In this document: one piece after another, positions 1-7,500 of the stretch
Layout of the letters: each line of letters opens with the position of its first letter
Position numbering within the stretch: the stretch's first letter is position 1
Source of the DNA: Clostridia bacterium
Lineage (GTDB): Bacteria > Bacillota > Clostridia > Oscillospirales > CAG-272
Assembly (NCBI GenBank): GCA_017556845.1
Contig: JAFYMA010000148.1
Location: 1-8,090, forward strand
DNA: 8,090 bases
Direction: 5' to 3'
Notes under the pieces: generated by a model
The model's database searches: none
What the model saw: the letters and a program-made list of their open reading frames with translations, nothing else
Told to the model about the DNA's origin: nothing
Position numbers and translations under genes: made by a program

Positions 1-1017
1 AACTGCCATTATTGCACCCGTGCCGTATGTAGCAAGCACGTAATCTGATACGAATATCGGTATCTGCTTGCCGTTTACGGGATTTATTGCCATAACTCCG
101 TCAAGCTTTACGCCCGTTTTATCTTTTGCAAGCTCCGTTCTTTCAAAATCGGATTTTTTCGCCGCATTTTCCTTATACGCTATGATCTCATCGTAATTTG
201 CAAGCTTTTCCTTCCACTTTTCAACAAGTGCATGCTCGGGAGCAACTACCATATACGTTGCACCGAAAAGCGTATCCGGACGTGTCGTATAAACGATTAT
301 ATCATCGCCCTCTGTGGACTTGAATTTCACCTCTGCGCCGTATGAACGTCCGATCCAGTTGATCTCCTGCGTCTTTACTCTTTCGATAAAGTCAAGGCCT
401 TCAAGATCGTCTATCAGTCTGTCGGCATATTCGGTAATTTTGAGCATCCACTGACTTTTAACCTTACGGATGACCTCAGAGCCGCAACGCTCGCACGAAC
501 CGTTTATGACCTCTTCGTTTGCAAGAACCACCTTACACGACGTACAGAAGTTTACGGACATTTCCTTCTTATAAGCAAGACCGTGCTTATACAACTGCAG
601 GAATATCCACTGCGTCCACTTTACGTAATTAGGATCGGTCGTGTCTATTTCTCTTGACCAGTCAAACGAAAGACCGAGCATTTTGAGCTGACGCTTGAAT
701 TTTTCGACGTTAGTCTTTGTAACTATCGACGGATGTATCTTATTTTTGATAGCATAGTTTTCAGTAGGAAGACCGAATGCATCCCAGCCCATAGGGAAGA
801 GCACGTTGTAGCCCTGCATACGCTTTTTACGTGAAACTATATCAAGCGCGGTATAAGGACGGGGATGGCCTATGTGCAAGCCCTGACCTGACGGATACGG
901 AAACTCTACAAGTGCATAGTATTTGGGAAGCGTATAGTCGTTTTCGGCTTTAAATGCCTGGCATTCATCCCATTTGTCCTGCCATTTTTTCTCAATACTT
1001 GTGTAATCGTATTTCAT
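1..1017 (-). CDS. leuS: Leucyl-tRNA synthetase, N-terminal 339 residues (3' end cut by window edge)
   Basis: Cytosolic class I synthetase that charges tRNA-Leu with leucine using ATP. The reading frame stays open from the ATG at 1017 to base 1, giving 339 residues of a protein usually 800-900 long. Visible in order: the catalytic HIGH motif at residues 48-51 inside a GLHIGHPRPYTALD stretch; the Rossmann-fold GWDAFGLPTENYAIKN at 77-92; a zinc-ribbon insert with Cys158, Cys161, Cys175 and Cys178; WIGRS at 221-225; and the start of the CP1 editing domain with TTRPDT at 244-249 and YGTGAIMAV at 331-339. The KMSKS loop, anticodon-binding and C-terminal domains lie outside the window. The start is supported by a GAAGGA site 8 bases upstream and by the family-like MKYDYTSIEKKWQ opening. 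It is the last visible gene of the run, 23 bp after rsfS, with no T-box leader between. The PRPYTALD version, instead of the common PEGYTATD, matches a LeuRS subtype I recall from Clostridia. Confidence 0.97.
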   Translation of the reverse strand, partial: MKYDYTSIEKKWQDKWDECQAFKAENDYTLPKYYALVEFPYPSGQGLHIGHPRPYTALDIVSRKKRMQGYNVLFPMGWDAFGLPTENYAIKNKIHPSIVTKTNVEKFKRQLKMLGLSFDWSREIDTTDPNYVKWTQWIFLQLYKHGLAYKKEMSVNFCTSCKVVLANEEVINGSCERCGSEVIRKVKSQWMLKITEYADRLIDDLEGLDFIERVKTQEINWIGRSYGAEVKFKSTEGDDIIVYTTRPDTLFGATYMVVAPEHALVEKWKEKLANYDEIIAYKENAAKKSDFERTELAKDKTGVKLDGVMAINPVNGKQIPIFVSDYVLATYGTGAIMAV

Positions 1018-1025
1018 TTTAGTTT

Positions 1026-1031
1026 TCCTTC
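1026..1031 (-). promoter_or_regulatory. Ribosome binding site of leuS
   Basis: Read on the minus strand this is GAAGGA, 8 bases before the leuS ATG. It lies in the 23-base gap after the rsfS stop and is the only recognisable signal in that gap, so leuS depends on upstream transcription. Confidence 0.75.
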
Positions 1032-1040
1032 GTTATGATA

Positions 1041-1469
1041 TTATTCTTCCGATATCGAAGCATCGGTTGGTATCTGTACAGCCTCGCCCCACAGCTTATC
1101 GAGCTTGTAGAACTCCCTTGCGGATCTTATAAACACGTGAACTATTACCGAAGAGAAGTCGAGCACGCACCATTCGCCGCCGCCCATACCGTCAGTACGC
1201 GCAACAGGCGCGCCGCACAGAGCCATCTGGTATTCTACCTCATCGGAAAGAGATTTTACGTGTGTCGTTGAATTAGCGGTACAAATAACGAAATAATCCG
1301 CAATTATCGTTTTGGAATGTACCTGCAAAAGCTTGATGTCATCGCCCTTTTTAATATCGAGAATGCTGACTATCTTATCAGCTATCTTTTTAGGTTCTGC
1401 ATTCGACAGATCCTCTATCTCTATCTGAAGAGCATTGGGGTCTGCCGTTGAAAATATCTGTTCAGCCAT
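1041..1469 (-). CDS. rsfS: Ribosomal silencing factor RsfS (DUF143/Iojap family)
   Basis: Known members bind ribosomal protein uL14 on the large subunit and block joining with the small subunit, lowering translation in starvation or stationary phase. The 142-residue protein carries the Iojap core from about residue 26: EPKKIADKIVSILD, then IADYFVICTANSTTHVKSL at 56-74, GEWCVLDFSSVIVHVF at 98-113 and REFYKLDKLWG at 118-128. The ADYFVI, HV and REFY-L-LWG positions are the family hallmarks. About 24 residues (MAEQIFSTADPNALQIEIED...) precede the usual start of the domain. I see no in-frame ATG, GTG or TTG within that extension that would give a shorter product, and a good AAGGAAG site sits 7 bases upstream, so the long form looks real. 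The gene follows yqeK by 13 bp, the order seen in Bacillus yqeK-yqeL, without the LytR-type gene many clostridia place between them. Confidence 0.95.
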   Translation of the reverse strand: MAEQIFSTADPNALQIEIEDLSNAEPKKIADKIVSILDIKKGDDIKLLQVHSKTIIADYFVICTANSTTHVKSLSDEVEYQMALCGAPVARTDGMGGGEWCVLDFSSVIVHVFIRSAREFYKLDKLWGEAVQIPTDASISEE

Positions 1470-1476
1470 TTTGTTT

Positions 1477-1483
1477 CTTCCTT
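1477..1483 (-). promoter_or_regulatory. Ribosome binding site of rsfS, touching the yqeK stop
   Basis: Read on the minus strand this is AAGGAAG, 7 bases before the rsfS ATG. Its first A is the last base of the yqeK TAA stop, so a ribosome finishing yqeK is placed directly on the rsfS start. It also fixes the long-form start of RsfS. Confidence 0.8.
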
Positions 1484-2106
1484 TACTTTATAATTTGCCG
1501 CATCTGATCCCATCCTGAAAGTGTAGCAGGATGGATAAATGCGCCTTTTTCTTTCAGATGGCCTACGGTATTATCGTAAGCCAAAAATACTGCTTTGTCA
1601 AGATGGTTTTCCAAATTTTCTCCGTTTGTATCGAAAAAATAGAAATCGTGAAGACGTTTACAAGCCTCGTGATATCGCTCAGGCTCGATATAATCGGACA
1701 GAAAAACTATTTTTTCCGCCGTCGACATATCAACGCCGCCCGTACAGTGCTTGCGTATTATGTCAAGTATCACCTCGTCGCTGTATGACGGGTACTTTTC
1801 CTTTATATATTCCGCACCTGTTAGCTGGTGCAAGACCTGAGGACTTTTCAATTCGTTATCTGTAAGCGTTATACCGTATTTTTTGCACATTTCAAGCTGC
1901 TCAGACATGCTTTTTTCTCTTGTTATATCGTGCAAAAATCCCGCCTTTACGGTTTTTTCGGTCATTTCATCGTCCAATGAAAGCTGTCTGCACAGAATAT
2001 ATGCAGTCCGTGCAACAGATACTACGTGCTTATACCGTCCGTCTGACAGCTCTGATGACATTATGCCATAAAGCTCTTTTGTGTATTCAAGATCTGTAAA
2101 GTCCAT
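1483..2106 (-). CDS. yqeK: HD-domain diadenosine tetraphosphate (Ap4A) hydrolase, YqeK family
   Basis: Bacillus YqeK is a symmetrical Ap4A hydrolase that converts Ap4A to two ADP; the same role is inferred here from motifs. The 207-residue protein has all expected metal-site residues of the HD fold: His27 (RYKHVVSVA), the His59-Asp60 doublet (GFLHDITRE), His93 (VLHQLTGAEY), His120 in KHCTGG and Asp138 in LSDYIEPER. The family consensus at the third and fourth sites is closer to LHGPVGA and YHTTG, so small changes surround conserved histidines. It overlaps the end of nadD by 20 bases. No strong ribosome site precedes the start: there is a GGAG 13 bases upstream and a purine run AAAGAAAA next to the ATG. 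An internal ATG at residue 16 (base 2061) would keep all motifs but also lacks a good site, so the first start is preferred. Translation is probably coupled to nadD. Confidence 0.94.
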   Translation of the reverse strand: MDFTDLEYTKELYGIMSSELSDGRYKHVVSVARTAYILCRQLSLDDEMTEKTVKAGFLHDITREKSMSEQLEMCKKYGITLTDNELKSPQVLHQLTGAEYIKEKYPSYSDEVILDIIRKHCTGGVDMSTAEKIVFLSDYIEPERYHEACKRLHDFYFFDTNGENLENHLDKAVFLAYDNTVGHLKEKGAFIHPATLSGWDQMRQIIK

Positions 2107-2698
2107 TTTTCTTTATATACTCCATTACTTCATGGCAGACGAAATCGGATATATCCTCCCCGCTTGCAGCCATATTACGTATCTGAGTTGATGACAGAGG
2201 ATACGGAGTATATTCCGGCGTTATAATACGCGCGCCGTATACCTGTGTATATTCTGCTCTTTTCTTTTCGATCTTACGAAGTATCGCATCTCCTCTTTGA
2301 CGGGGAAAGCATACAACGGTTGCAAGAGAGAATATTTTTTCAGGCTGATACCAGGTATCAAGTGTCAGAAACATATCGTCGCCCGTAAGCAAAAACAGCT
2401 CGTTATTTTCTTCTTTGAAATGCTCCAGAGTATCCTTCGTATAGCTTATGCCCTTTTTCTCAATTTCATAATCAGACACGGTTGCTTTTTCAACGCTCGC
2501 AAATGCAAGAGCTGCCATTTCGAGCCGTTGATACGGCGTACTGCCGTTATCCGCCTGCTTATGCGGCGGAGTCCACGTTACCGTAATTATCAATTCGTCA
2601 AGATCTGCACACCTGACAAACTCCTCTGATGCTAAAACGTGACCGTTATGAGGAGGCGAAAACGTGCCGCCGTATATGCCTATTCTCTTTTTTCTCAT
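2087..2698 (-). CDS. nadD: Nicotinate-nucleotide adenylyltransferase
   Basis: Cytosolic enzyme that joins nicotinate mononucleotide and ATP to make deamido-NAD and pyrophosphate, a core step of NAD synthesis. The 203-residue length is normal for the family. Visible motifs are the nucleotidyltransferase signature GGTFSPPHNGH at residues 10-20 (the HxGH pair contacts ATP phosphates), TPPHK at 43-47, ISYTKDTL at 84-91, LLTGDDMF at 103-110 and the second nucleotide-binding motif LSSTQIRN at 168-175. It ends with the usual VMEYIKKNGLY helix. The start codon overlaps the yhbY stop as ATGA. An AAAGGA lies 13 bases upstream, which is far, so coupled re-initiation after yhbY is likely. The 3' end overlaps yqeK by 20 bases. 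The yhbY-nadD-yqeK order is widely conserved in Firmicutes and supports the assignment over other nucleotidyltransferases such as CoaD. Confidence 0.97.
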   Translation of the reverse strand: MRKKRIGIYGGTFSPPHNGHVLASEEFVRCADLDELIITVTWTPPHKQADNGSTPYQRLEMAALAFASVEKATVSDYEIEKKGISYTKDTLEHFKEENNELFLLTGDDMFLTLDTWYQPEKIFSLATVVCFPRQRGDAILRKIEKKRAEYTQVYGARIITPEYTPYPLSSTQIRNMAASGEDISDFVCHEVMEYIKKNGLYRS

Positions 2699-3000
2699 TT
2701 AGGCAGTATTATCCTTTTTTCCCTGCGTTTTTTATCCTGCGTTTCGCGGTACAAAACGATCTTTGCGCCTATTACGGCAACACAGTCGGCACCCGTTTGC
2801 TCGCACAGTATTTCTGACGCCTCTTTCGCAGTATACGGCGAGTTTTCAAGCACGTGAAGCTTTATAAGCTCGTGTGCTGTAAGTGCATCTGATATTTGCT
2901 TTACCATATTTTCGCCTATCTCGTTCTTACCGACCTGAAAAATAGGTGTAAGCGTTTGAGCAAGCGATCTTAAAAACGCTCTTTGTTTCGATGTCAGCAT
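2695..3000 (-). CDS. yhbY: CRM-domain RNA-binding protein YhbY (YqeI)
   Basis: Small protein of the CRS1-YhbY (CRM) family; E. coli YhbY associates with pre-50S particles, so a role in large-subunit assembly is inferred. The 101 residues contain the whole domain: MLTSKQRAFLRSLAQ at 1-15, TPIFQVGK at 18-25, a helix with MVKQISDALTAHELIKLHVL at about 32-51, and IGAKIVLYRET at 77-87, followed by a basic tail (KKRREKR at 90-96). The loop normally written GKGG reads GKNE here (residues 24-27), an unusual change at an RNA-contact site. The start is supported by the match to the family opening MLTGKQ and by a GGAGG only 4 bases upstream. The gene overlaps rdgB by 7 bases and nadD by 4, so it is embedded in a translationally coupled string. 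Confidence 0.94.
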   Translation of the reverse strand: MLTSKQRAFLRSLAQTLTPIFQVGKNEIGENMVKQISDALTAHELIKLHVLENSPYTAKEASEILCEQTGADCVAVIGAKIVLYRETQDKKRREKRIILPK

Positions 3001-3584
3001 AATTCCTCCAGCCTTTTCGCAAGGGCTGATATCGCCATTGCTCTGTGGCTAATTTTATTTTTTTCTTCCGCTGTTAAAAGCGAAAACGTTTTATCGTACG
3101 GCGGATAGTAGAATACAGGATCGTATCCGAAGCCGCCGCTGCCGCATTTTTCACGAAGTATCACACCTTCAACTCTTCCCTGAACGCTGATCTTCGTTCC
3201 GTCAGGAAACACACAGCTCATACAGCAGATAAAATGCGCCGTTCTTTTCTCATCGGGAATGTTTTTCATTTTTTCAAGCAGAAAAGCGATATTATCCTCG
3301 TCATTGCCGCCCGAATATCTTGCAGAGTAAACTCCCGGCTCGCCGTTAAGGCTGTCCACGCACAGTCCCGAATCGTCGGCAATTCCTATATATCCCATTT
3401 TTGCGGGGACGGATGCCTTTATCAAGGAATTTTCCTCGAATGTCGTACCCGTTTCCTCAATGTCCTCGGTATATCCTATATCAGCAAGTGACAGTATTTT
3501 TATATCCGGGATTTTTTCCGACAGTATTGCCTGCAGCTCTGCTATTTTCTTTTTGTTATTTGAAGCAAGTACGAATTCCATCAT
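2994..3584 (-). CDS. rdgB: XTP/dITP diphosphohydrolase (HAM1/RdgB family)
   Basis: House-cleaning enzyme that hydrolyses dITP, ITP and XTP to the monophosphate and pyrophosphate, keeping deaminated purines out of DNA and RNA. The protein is 196 residues, a typical length. Motifs in order: LASNNKKKI at 6-14 (phosphate contacts), ETGTTFEENSLIKA at 44-57 (metal-binding acidic residues), IADDSGLCVDSLNG at 68-81 with the expected general base at Asp71, PGVYSARY at 83-90, GSGGFGYDPVF at 148-158 (base recognition) and EEKNKISHRAMA at 173-184. The gene opens with tandem ATG codons; the first overlaps the ftsY stop as ATGA, the second would share one base with it. An AAAGG lies 10 bases before the first. 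Its 3' end overlaps yhbY by 7 bases. All expected catalytic motifs are present. Confidence 0.97.
   Translation of the reverse strand: MMEFVLASNNKKKIAELQAILSEKIPDIKILSLADIGYTEDIEETGTTFEENSLIKASVPAKMGYIGIADDSGLCVDSLNGEPGVYSARYSGGNDEDNIAFLLEKMKNIPDEKRTAHFICCMSCVFPDGTKISVQGRVEGVILREKCGSGGFGYDPVFYYPPYDKTFSLLTAEEKNKISHRAMAISALAKRLEELC
3004..3009 (-). promoter_or_regulatory. Ribosome binding site of yhbY, inside rdgB
   Basis: Minus-strand GGAGGA lies inside the last rdgB codons, with only 4 bases between GGAGG and the yhbY ATG. It is the best anti-16S match in the window, though the spacing is shorter than optimal. It supports the annotated yhbY start. Confidence 0.75.
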
Positions 3585-4486
3585 TCAAACAACGCCTTTA
3601 TAAATTCCTCGGCAACGAACGGCTGCATATCGTCAGCCTTTTCACCAACACCGATATACTTGACGGGTATACCCAATTCCTCTTTTATGGAAATTACTAT
3701 ACCGCCCTTTGCAGTGCCGTCAAGCTTTGTGAGAACAAGTCCCGTTATTTCTGCGGCATTTTTGAATTCCTTTGCCTGTATCACCGCATTTTGTCCCGTT
3801 GTCGCGTCAAGAACGAGAAGAGTTTCTCTTGAAGCGTCGGGGGCTTCTCTCGATATGACACGGTTGATCTTTGCAAGCTCGTCCATAAGGTTTTTCTTAT
3901 TGTGGAGTCTGCCTGCGGTATCTACGATAAGCACGTCTGCTCTTTTTGCCTTTGCGGCATTTACAGCATCGTAAACGACGGCGGCAGGGTCTGAGCCCTC
4001 AGCGTGCTTTACTATATCAACGCCGACTCTGTCAGCCCATATCTGAAGCTGGTCGATAGCTGCCGCACGAAACGTATCTGCCGCGGCAAGAACTACCTTT
4101 TTGCCCTGTGATTTGAGGTTGTTTGCGATCTTTGCTATCGACGTTGTCTTGCCAACGCCGTTTACGCCGATAACGAGAATGACGGACGGTGTGGTTGAAA
4201 GATCGAGTCCGTCACCGTCACCTATCATTTCAGCTATTATCGCCTTAAGCTCCTCGTATACAAGCTCGCTTTCTGTTATTTTATCAGCCTTGACCTTGTA
4301 ACGAAGCTTTTCAAGTATAGCTTCAGTTGCATTTACGCCGACGTCGGCAGTAATAAGTATTTCCTCAAGCTCATCAAAAAGGTCCTCGTCTACCGTACGC
4401 ATATTTATGAAAAGGTCCTTGACCTTTCCGAACAGCGCATCCTTAGTCTTTGCAAGTCCTGCTTTAAGTTTATCAAAAAATGCCAT
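3581..4486 (-). CDS. ftsY: Signal recognition particle receptor FtsY (SRP GTPase)
   Basis: GTPase that docks SRP-bound ribosome-nascent chain complexes at the membrane by pairing with Ffh. The 301-residue protein has an N helical domain (about 1-95) and a G domain: G1 GVNGVGKT at 107-114, G2 DTFRAAA at 137-143, G3 DTAGR at 189-193, DATTGQNA at 228-235, G4 TKLD at 253-256 and the closing GVGEKADDMQPF at 279-290. DATTGQNA and the lack of a methionine-rich M domain separate FtsY from Ffh. The long acidic A domain of E. coli FtsY is absent; the protein begins directly with MAFFDKLKAGLAKTKDALF, a basic, probably amphipathic helix that could touch the membrane, as in other short Gram-positive FtsYs. 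The start has an AAGGAG site at ideal spacing. It follows smc by 13 bp, a common Firmicute pairing, and overlaps rdgB by 4 bases. Confidence 0.98.
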   Translation of the reverse strand: MAFFDKLKAGLAKTKDALFGKVKDLFINMRTVDEDLFDELEEILITADVGVNATEAILEKLRYKVKADKITESELVYEELKAIIAEMIGDGDGLDLSTTPSVILVIGVNGVGKTTSIAKIANNLKSQGKKVVLAAADTFRAAAIDQLQIWADRVGVDIVKHAEGSDPAAVVYDAVNAAKAKRADVLIVDTAGRLHNKKNLMDELAKINRVISREAPDASRETLLVLDATTGQNAVIQAKEFKNAAEITGLVLTKLDGTAKGGIVISIKEELGIPVKYIGVGEKADDMQPFVAEEFIKALFE

Positions 4487-4495
4487 CTTATTTCA

Positions 4496-4501
4496 CTCCT
4501 T
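4496..4501 (-). promoter_or_regulatory. Ribosome binding site of ftsY, overlapping the smc stop
   Basis: Minus-strand AAGGAG overlaps the smc TAA stop (TAAGGAG) and stands 9 bases before the ftsY ATG. It is a strong site that links ftsY translation to the end of smc. Confidence 0.85.
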
Positions 4502-7500
4502 AATCAAGCTTTCCGATCTTTTGTTCTATTTCGTCAACGTCTACGGAAAGTATCTTTGATATACCCTTCGTAGGCATCGTCACGCCGTACAGCCTGTCGG
4601 CAGATTCCATCGTACCTCTTCTGTGGGAAATAAGAATAAACTGCGTTTTCTTCTTATTTTCCGTAAGGTAATCGGCAAATCTGTCAACGTTGACCTCATC
4701 AAGCGCCGCCTCTATTTCATCAAGCAATATGAACGGCGTGGGATTTACCTCAAGCAACGCAAAATACAGCGCTATTGCAACGAACGATTGCTCACCGCCC
4801 GAAAGCAGTGACAAGCTCTTGATGATCTTGCCCGGAGGTGCAACGTTAATATCTATACCGGATTCAAGCACGTTATCGGGCTCTGCAAGTCTTATTTCCG
4901 CAGTTCCTCCTCCGAAAAGCCTTGCAAACACTCTGCCAAAGCAGGTATTTATCTCCGTTATCGCCTCTGTGAACGCCTGCTTCATTTCTTCATCGAGCTT
5001 ATAGATTATCTCCTCAAGCTCTGTTTTGGCTTTTTTGAGGTCCTCTGTTTGCACCGTCATAAAGTCGTAACGCTCCTTGACGCTCTTGTATTCCTCCGGA
5101 GCATTTACGTTAACGTGGCCTAACGCTCGTATCTTATTTCTGAGCTCTGCCTGATGCTTTGCGTTTTCCGCTCTGTTTTCACGTGTTATCTGTATCGAAA
5201 GCGGTATTTCCTTCGCCTGCGAATACGTCAGCTCGTGGTCCTCAAGCAGAGTTGTTGAAAGCTTTTCTCTTTTTTCCTCAGCATTCAACAGCCTTGATTC
5301 GTACGAGGTATATTCACGGAACATAAGCTCCTTTTTATGAGATTTTTCCTTTTCGGCATTTCTCGAAGCATTCAATGCACTTTCAAGCTGAAGCGCTTGT
5401 GAGGAAAGATCCGCAAGAACGGCTCTTGCCTGCTCTATTTGTGCATCGAGTCCCTTTGCCTCCTCGCCCGATCTTAACGCAAGCTCGGTATGATCGTTAT
5501 ACGATTTTTTAAGGAATGCTATTTTTTCCTGTGCTTCCTTCGCTCTTTGCTTTGTGCCGTTTGCTCTTTCGGTAAGCTCATCCAGAACGCCCGATTCAAG
5601 CTGTAATTCCTTTGCGTTTTCGGCTATCGCAATATCAGACGACGATATGCTTTTGCGGTATTCCTCCTGAGAAGCATTACCGTCTTGTATCTGTTGTTCA
5701 AGCGCCGCAAGATGAGCTGTTTTTTCTTCAAGCTCCTTACTGAGAGTCAAAAGCCTTGCGGAGTTTTCTTCCCTTTCCTTAAGCCTGCGTTCGCCTCTGG
5801 CGCTGATGTCCTTTTTCTCATCTTCAAGCTCCTGCAAGCGCAATTTATCCGAACTTATCTGTGCTAAAAGCACCTGAAGCTGAGTGTTCTCCGCATTCAT
5901 AAGCGAGGTAATGATAGAAGACGAGTTTTCCGCATTCTGTGCGTTTATCTCATATTTCTGCTGCTGGGCAAGCACCGAGTCAAGCTCGCTTTGCAGCTCC
6001 TGCTGCTTTTTCTTGCCTTCCTGTATCTGATTTGTGAGAGCGTCTATCTGCGTATTTCTTGAAAGCATTCCGCTGTCCGTTCTCGCAGAGCCTCCCGTAT
6101 ACGATCCGCCCGCATTTATAAGCTGACCGTCAAGAGTGACGATACGTATCTTATATCCGTACTTTTTGGCAAACACGGACGCCTTGTCCATATTTTCAAA
6201 TACTACCGTTCTGCCGAGCAGATTTCCGATTATTCCGCTGAATTTTTCATCGCACGATGCAAGTGAGGAGGCAACGGCTATATATCCGTCGTTTTTTGAC
6301 AGCTCCTGCTCGGTATACTGCAAAAACATCGGCTTTATCGTTGATACGGGGTAGAATGTAGCACGTCCCGCACCGTTTTTCTGCAGATGTCTTATAGCCG
6401 CCTTTGCCGCCGCATCGTCCTTTACGACGATATTCTGCATTGCTGCACCGAGTGCGGTCTCGATAGCCGTCGTATACTTGCCCGCCACCTTGATAAGTCT
6501 TGAAACGGGGCCGTATATCTCACCGCAAGCACTGCCGTCGGAGGACTTGATATTCCCCTTTGCATACTCCTCAACGACAAATCTTACGCTGTGAGAATAG
6601 CCCTCCAGAAGCTCTTCCATACGGCGAAGGTTGTCTACACGGTGCTTTTTTGAAGATATGTCTATGTATATTTCATTTATTCTGTCACGTAAAGTCTGTG
6701 CCTTACTTGCACACTGTGCGGAAAGCTCTCTTTGTGCCTTAGCTTCGCCCGCAGCCTCGGAATACTTTTCCTCGTAATCCCTTATGACCTTTTCGGATCT
6801 TTCCGCTCTATCCTGTATCATTTCGAGGCTTTGGATCTTCTGTGCGATCTCGGAGTCAAGTCCCGTTGCTCTCGCCTCGTCCTCGCCATCACCCGTATCG
6901 GATACGGAAAGCTTTATCCGTATATCCGTCATTTCGTCCTTAAGGTCTTGTATTTCTTTTTGACAATCGTCAGCCCTCACGCTTTTTTCTTCAAGGTGAC
7001 GTGTTATTTCGTCATACTGTGCGGCAAGACGCGCCCTTTGCTCTGCAAGCTGTGCGGCACGCGCCTTGGCATCGTTTACCGCCTGCTCCTTTTCGCTTAT
7101 ACGCTGTGCAAGCTCCTGTGATTCGCTGACAGCAGATCTGTACGTCTCCTCTGCCGATAACGTATCAGCCTTGATGTGTTCAAGCTCCTTAAGGGCAACA
7201 GATGCATCTCCGCTCTTTTGAAACTTTTTCTCCGTAAGAGCTGTTATTTTTTCGCTTTCGATATCCTGCAGGCGCTTGTTTTCGCGTGTTTTTTCCATTA
7301 TGGATTCGGTTTTTTCTTCAAGAGACGCAAGCTCGGTGGAAGCAAGCTCAAGCTCCGTTTTATAAAGCTCGTACGAGCCTCTGAGCTTCTTTATCTCCTC
7401 TGTGAGAAGCGCCATATCGTAAAGCCACAGAGCTATATCAAGCTCCTTCTTTTCGCCGTGAAGAACGAGATATTTTTTTGCCTTTTCCGCTTCCTTTTCC

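Noticed and set aside
1018..1040. Possible terminator or promoter between rsfS and leuS
   Set aside because: Only 23 bases, with a ribosome site and no hairpin followed by a T run; no paired -35/-10 elements are apparent.
1050..1057. CGATATCG palindrome in the last codons of rsfS
   Set aside because: Eight bases only, expected by chance in a window this size, and not followed by a U-tract on the transcribed strand.
1531..1865. Two overlapping plus-strand frames opposite yqeK
   Set aside because: Both are antisense to a gene with every HD motif intact, and neither has a ribosome site; they also overlap each other in different frames.
3401..3832. 143-codon plus-strand open frame opposite rdgB and ftsY
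   Set aside because: It spans two well-supported minus-strand genes, including their overlap, and its product matches nothing I recognise; it is a shadow frame.
6141..6150. GATACGTATC perfect 10-base palindrome in smc
   Set aside because: It encodes part of the conserved hinge (KIRIVT), so codon constraint explains it; too short to interpret.
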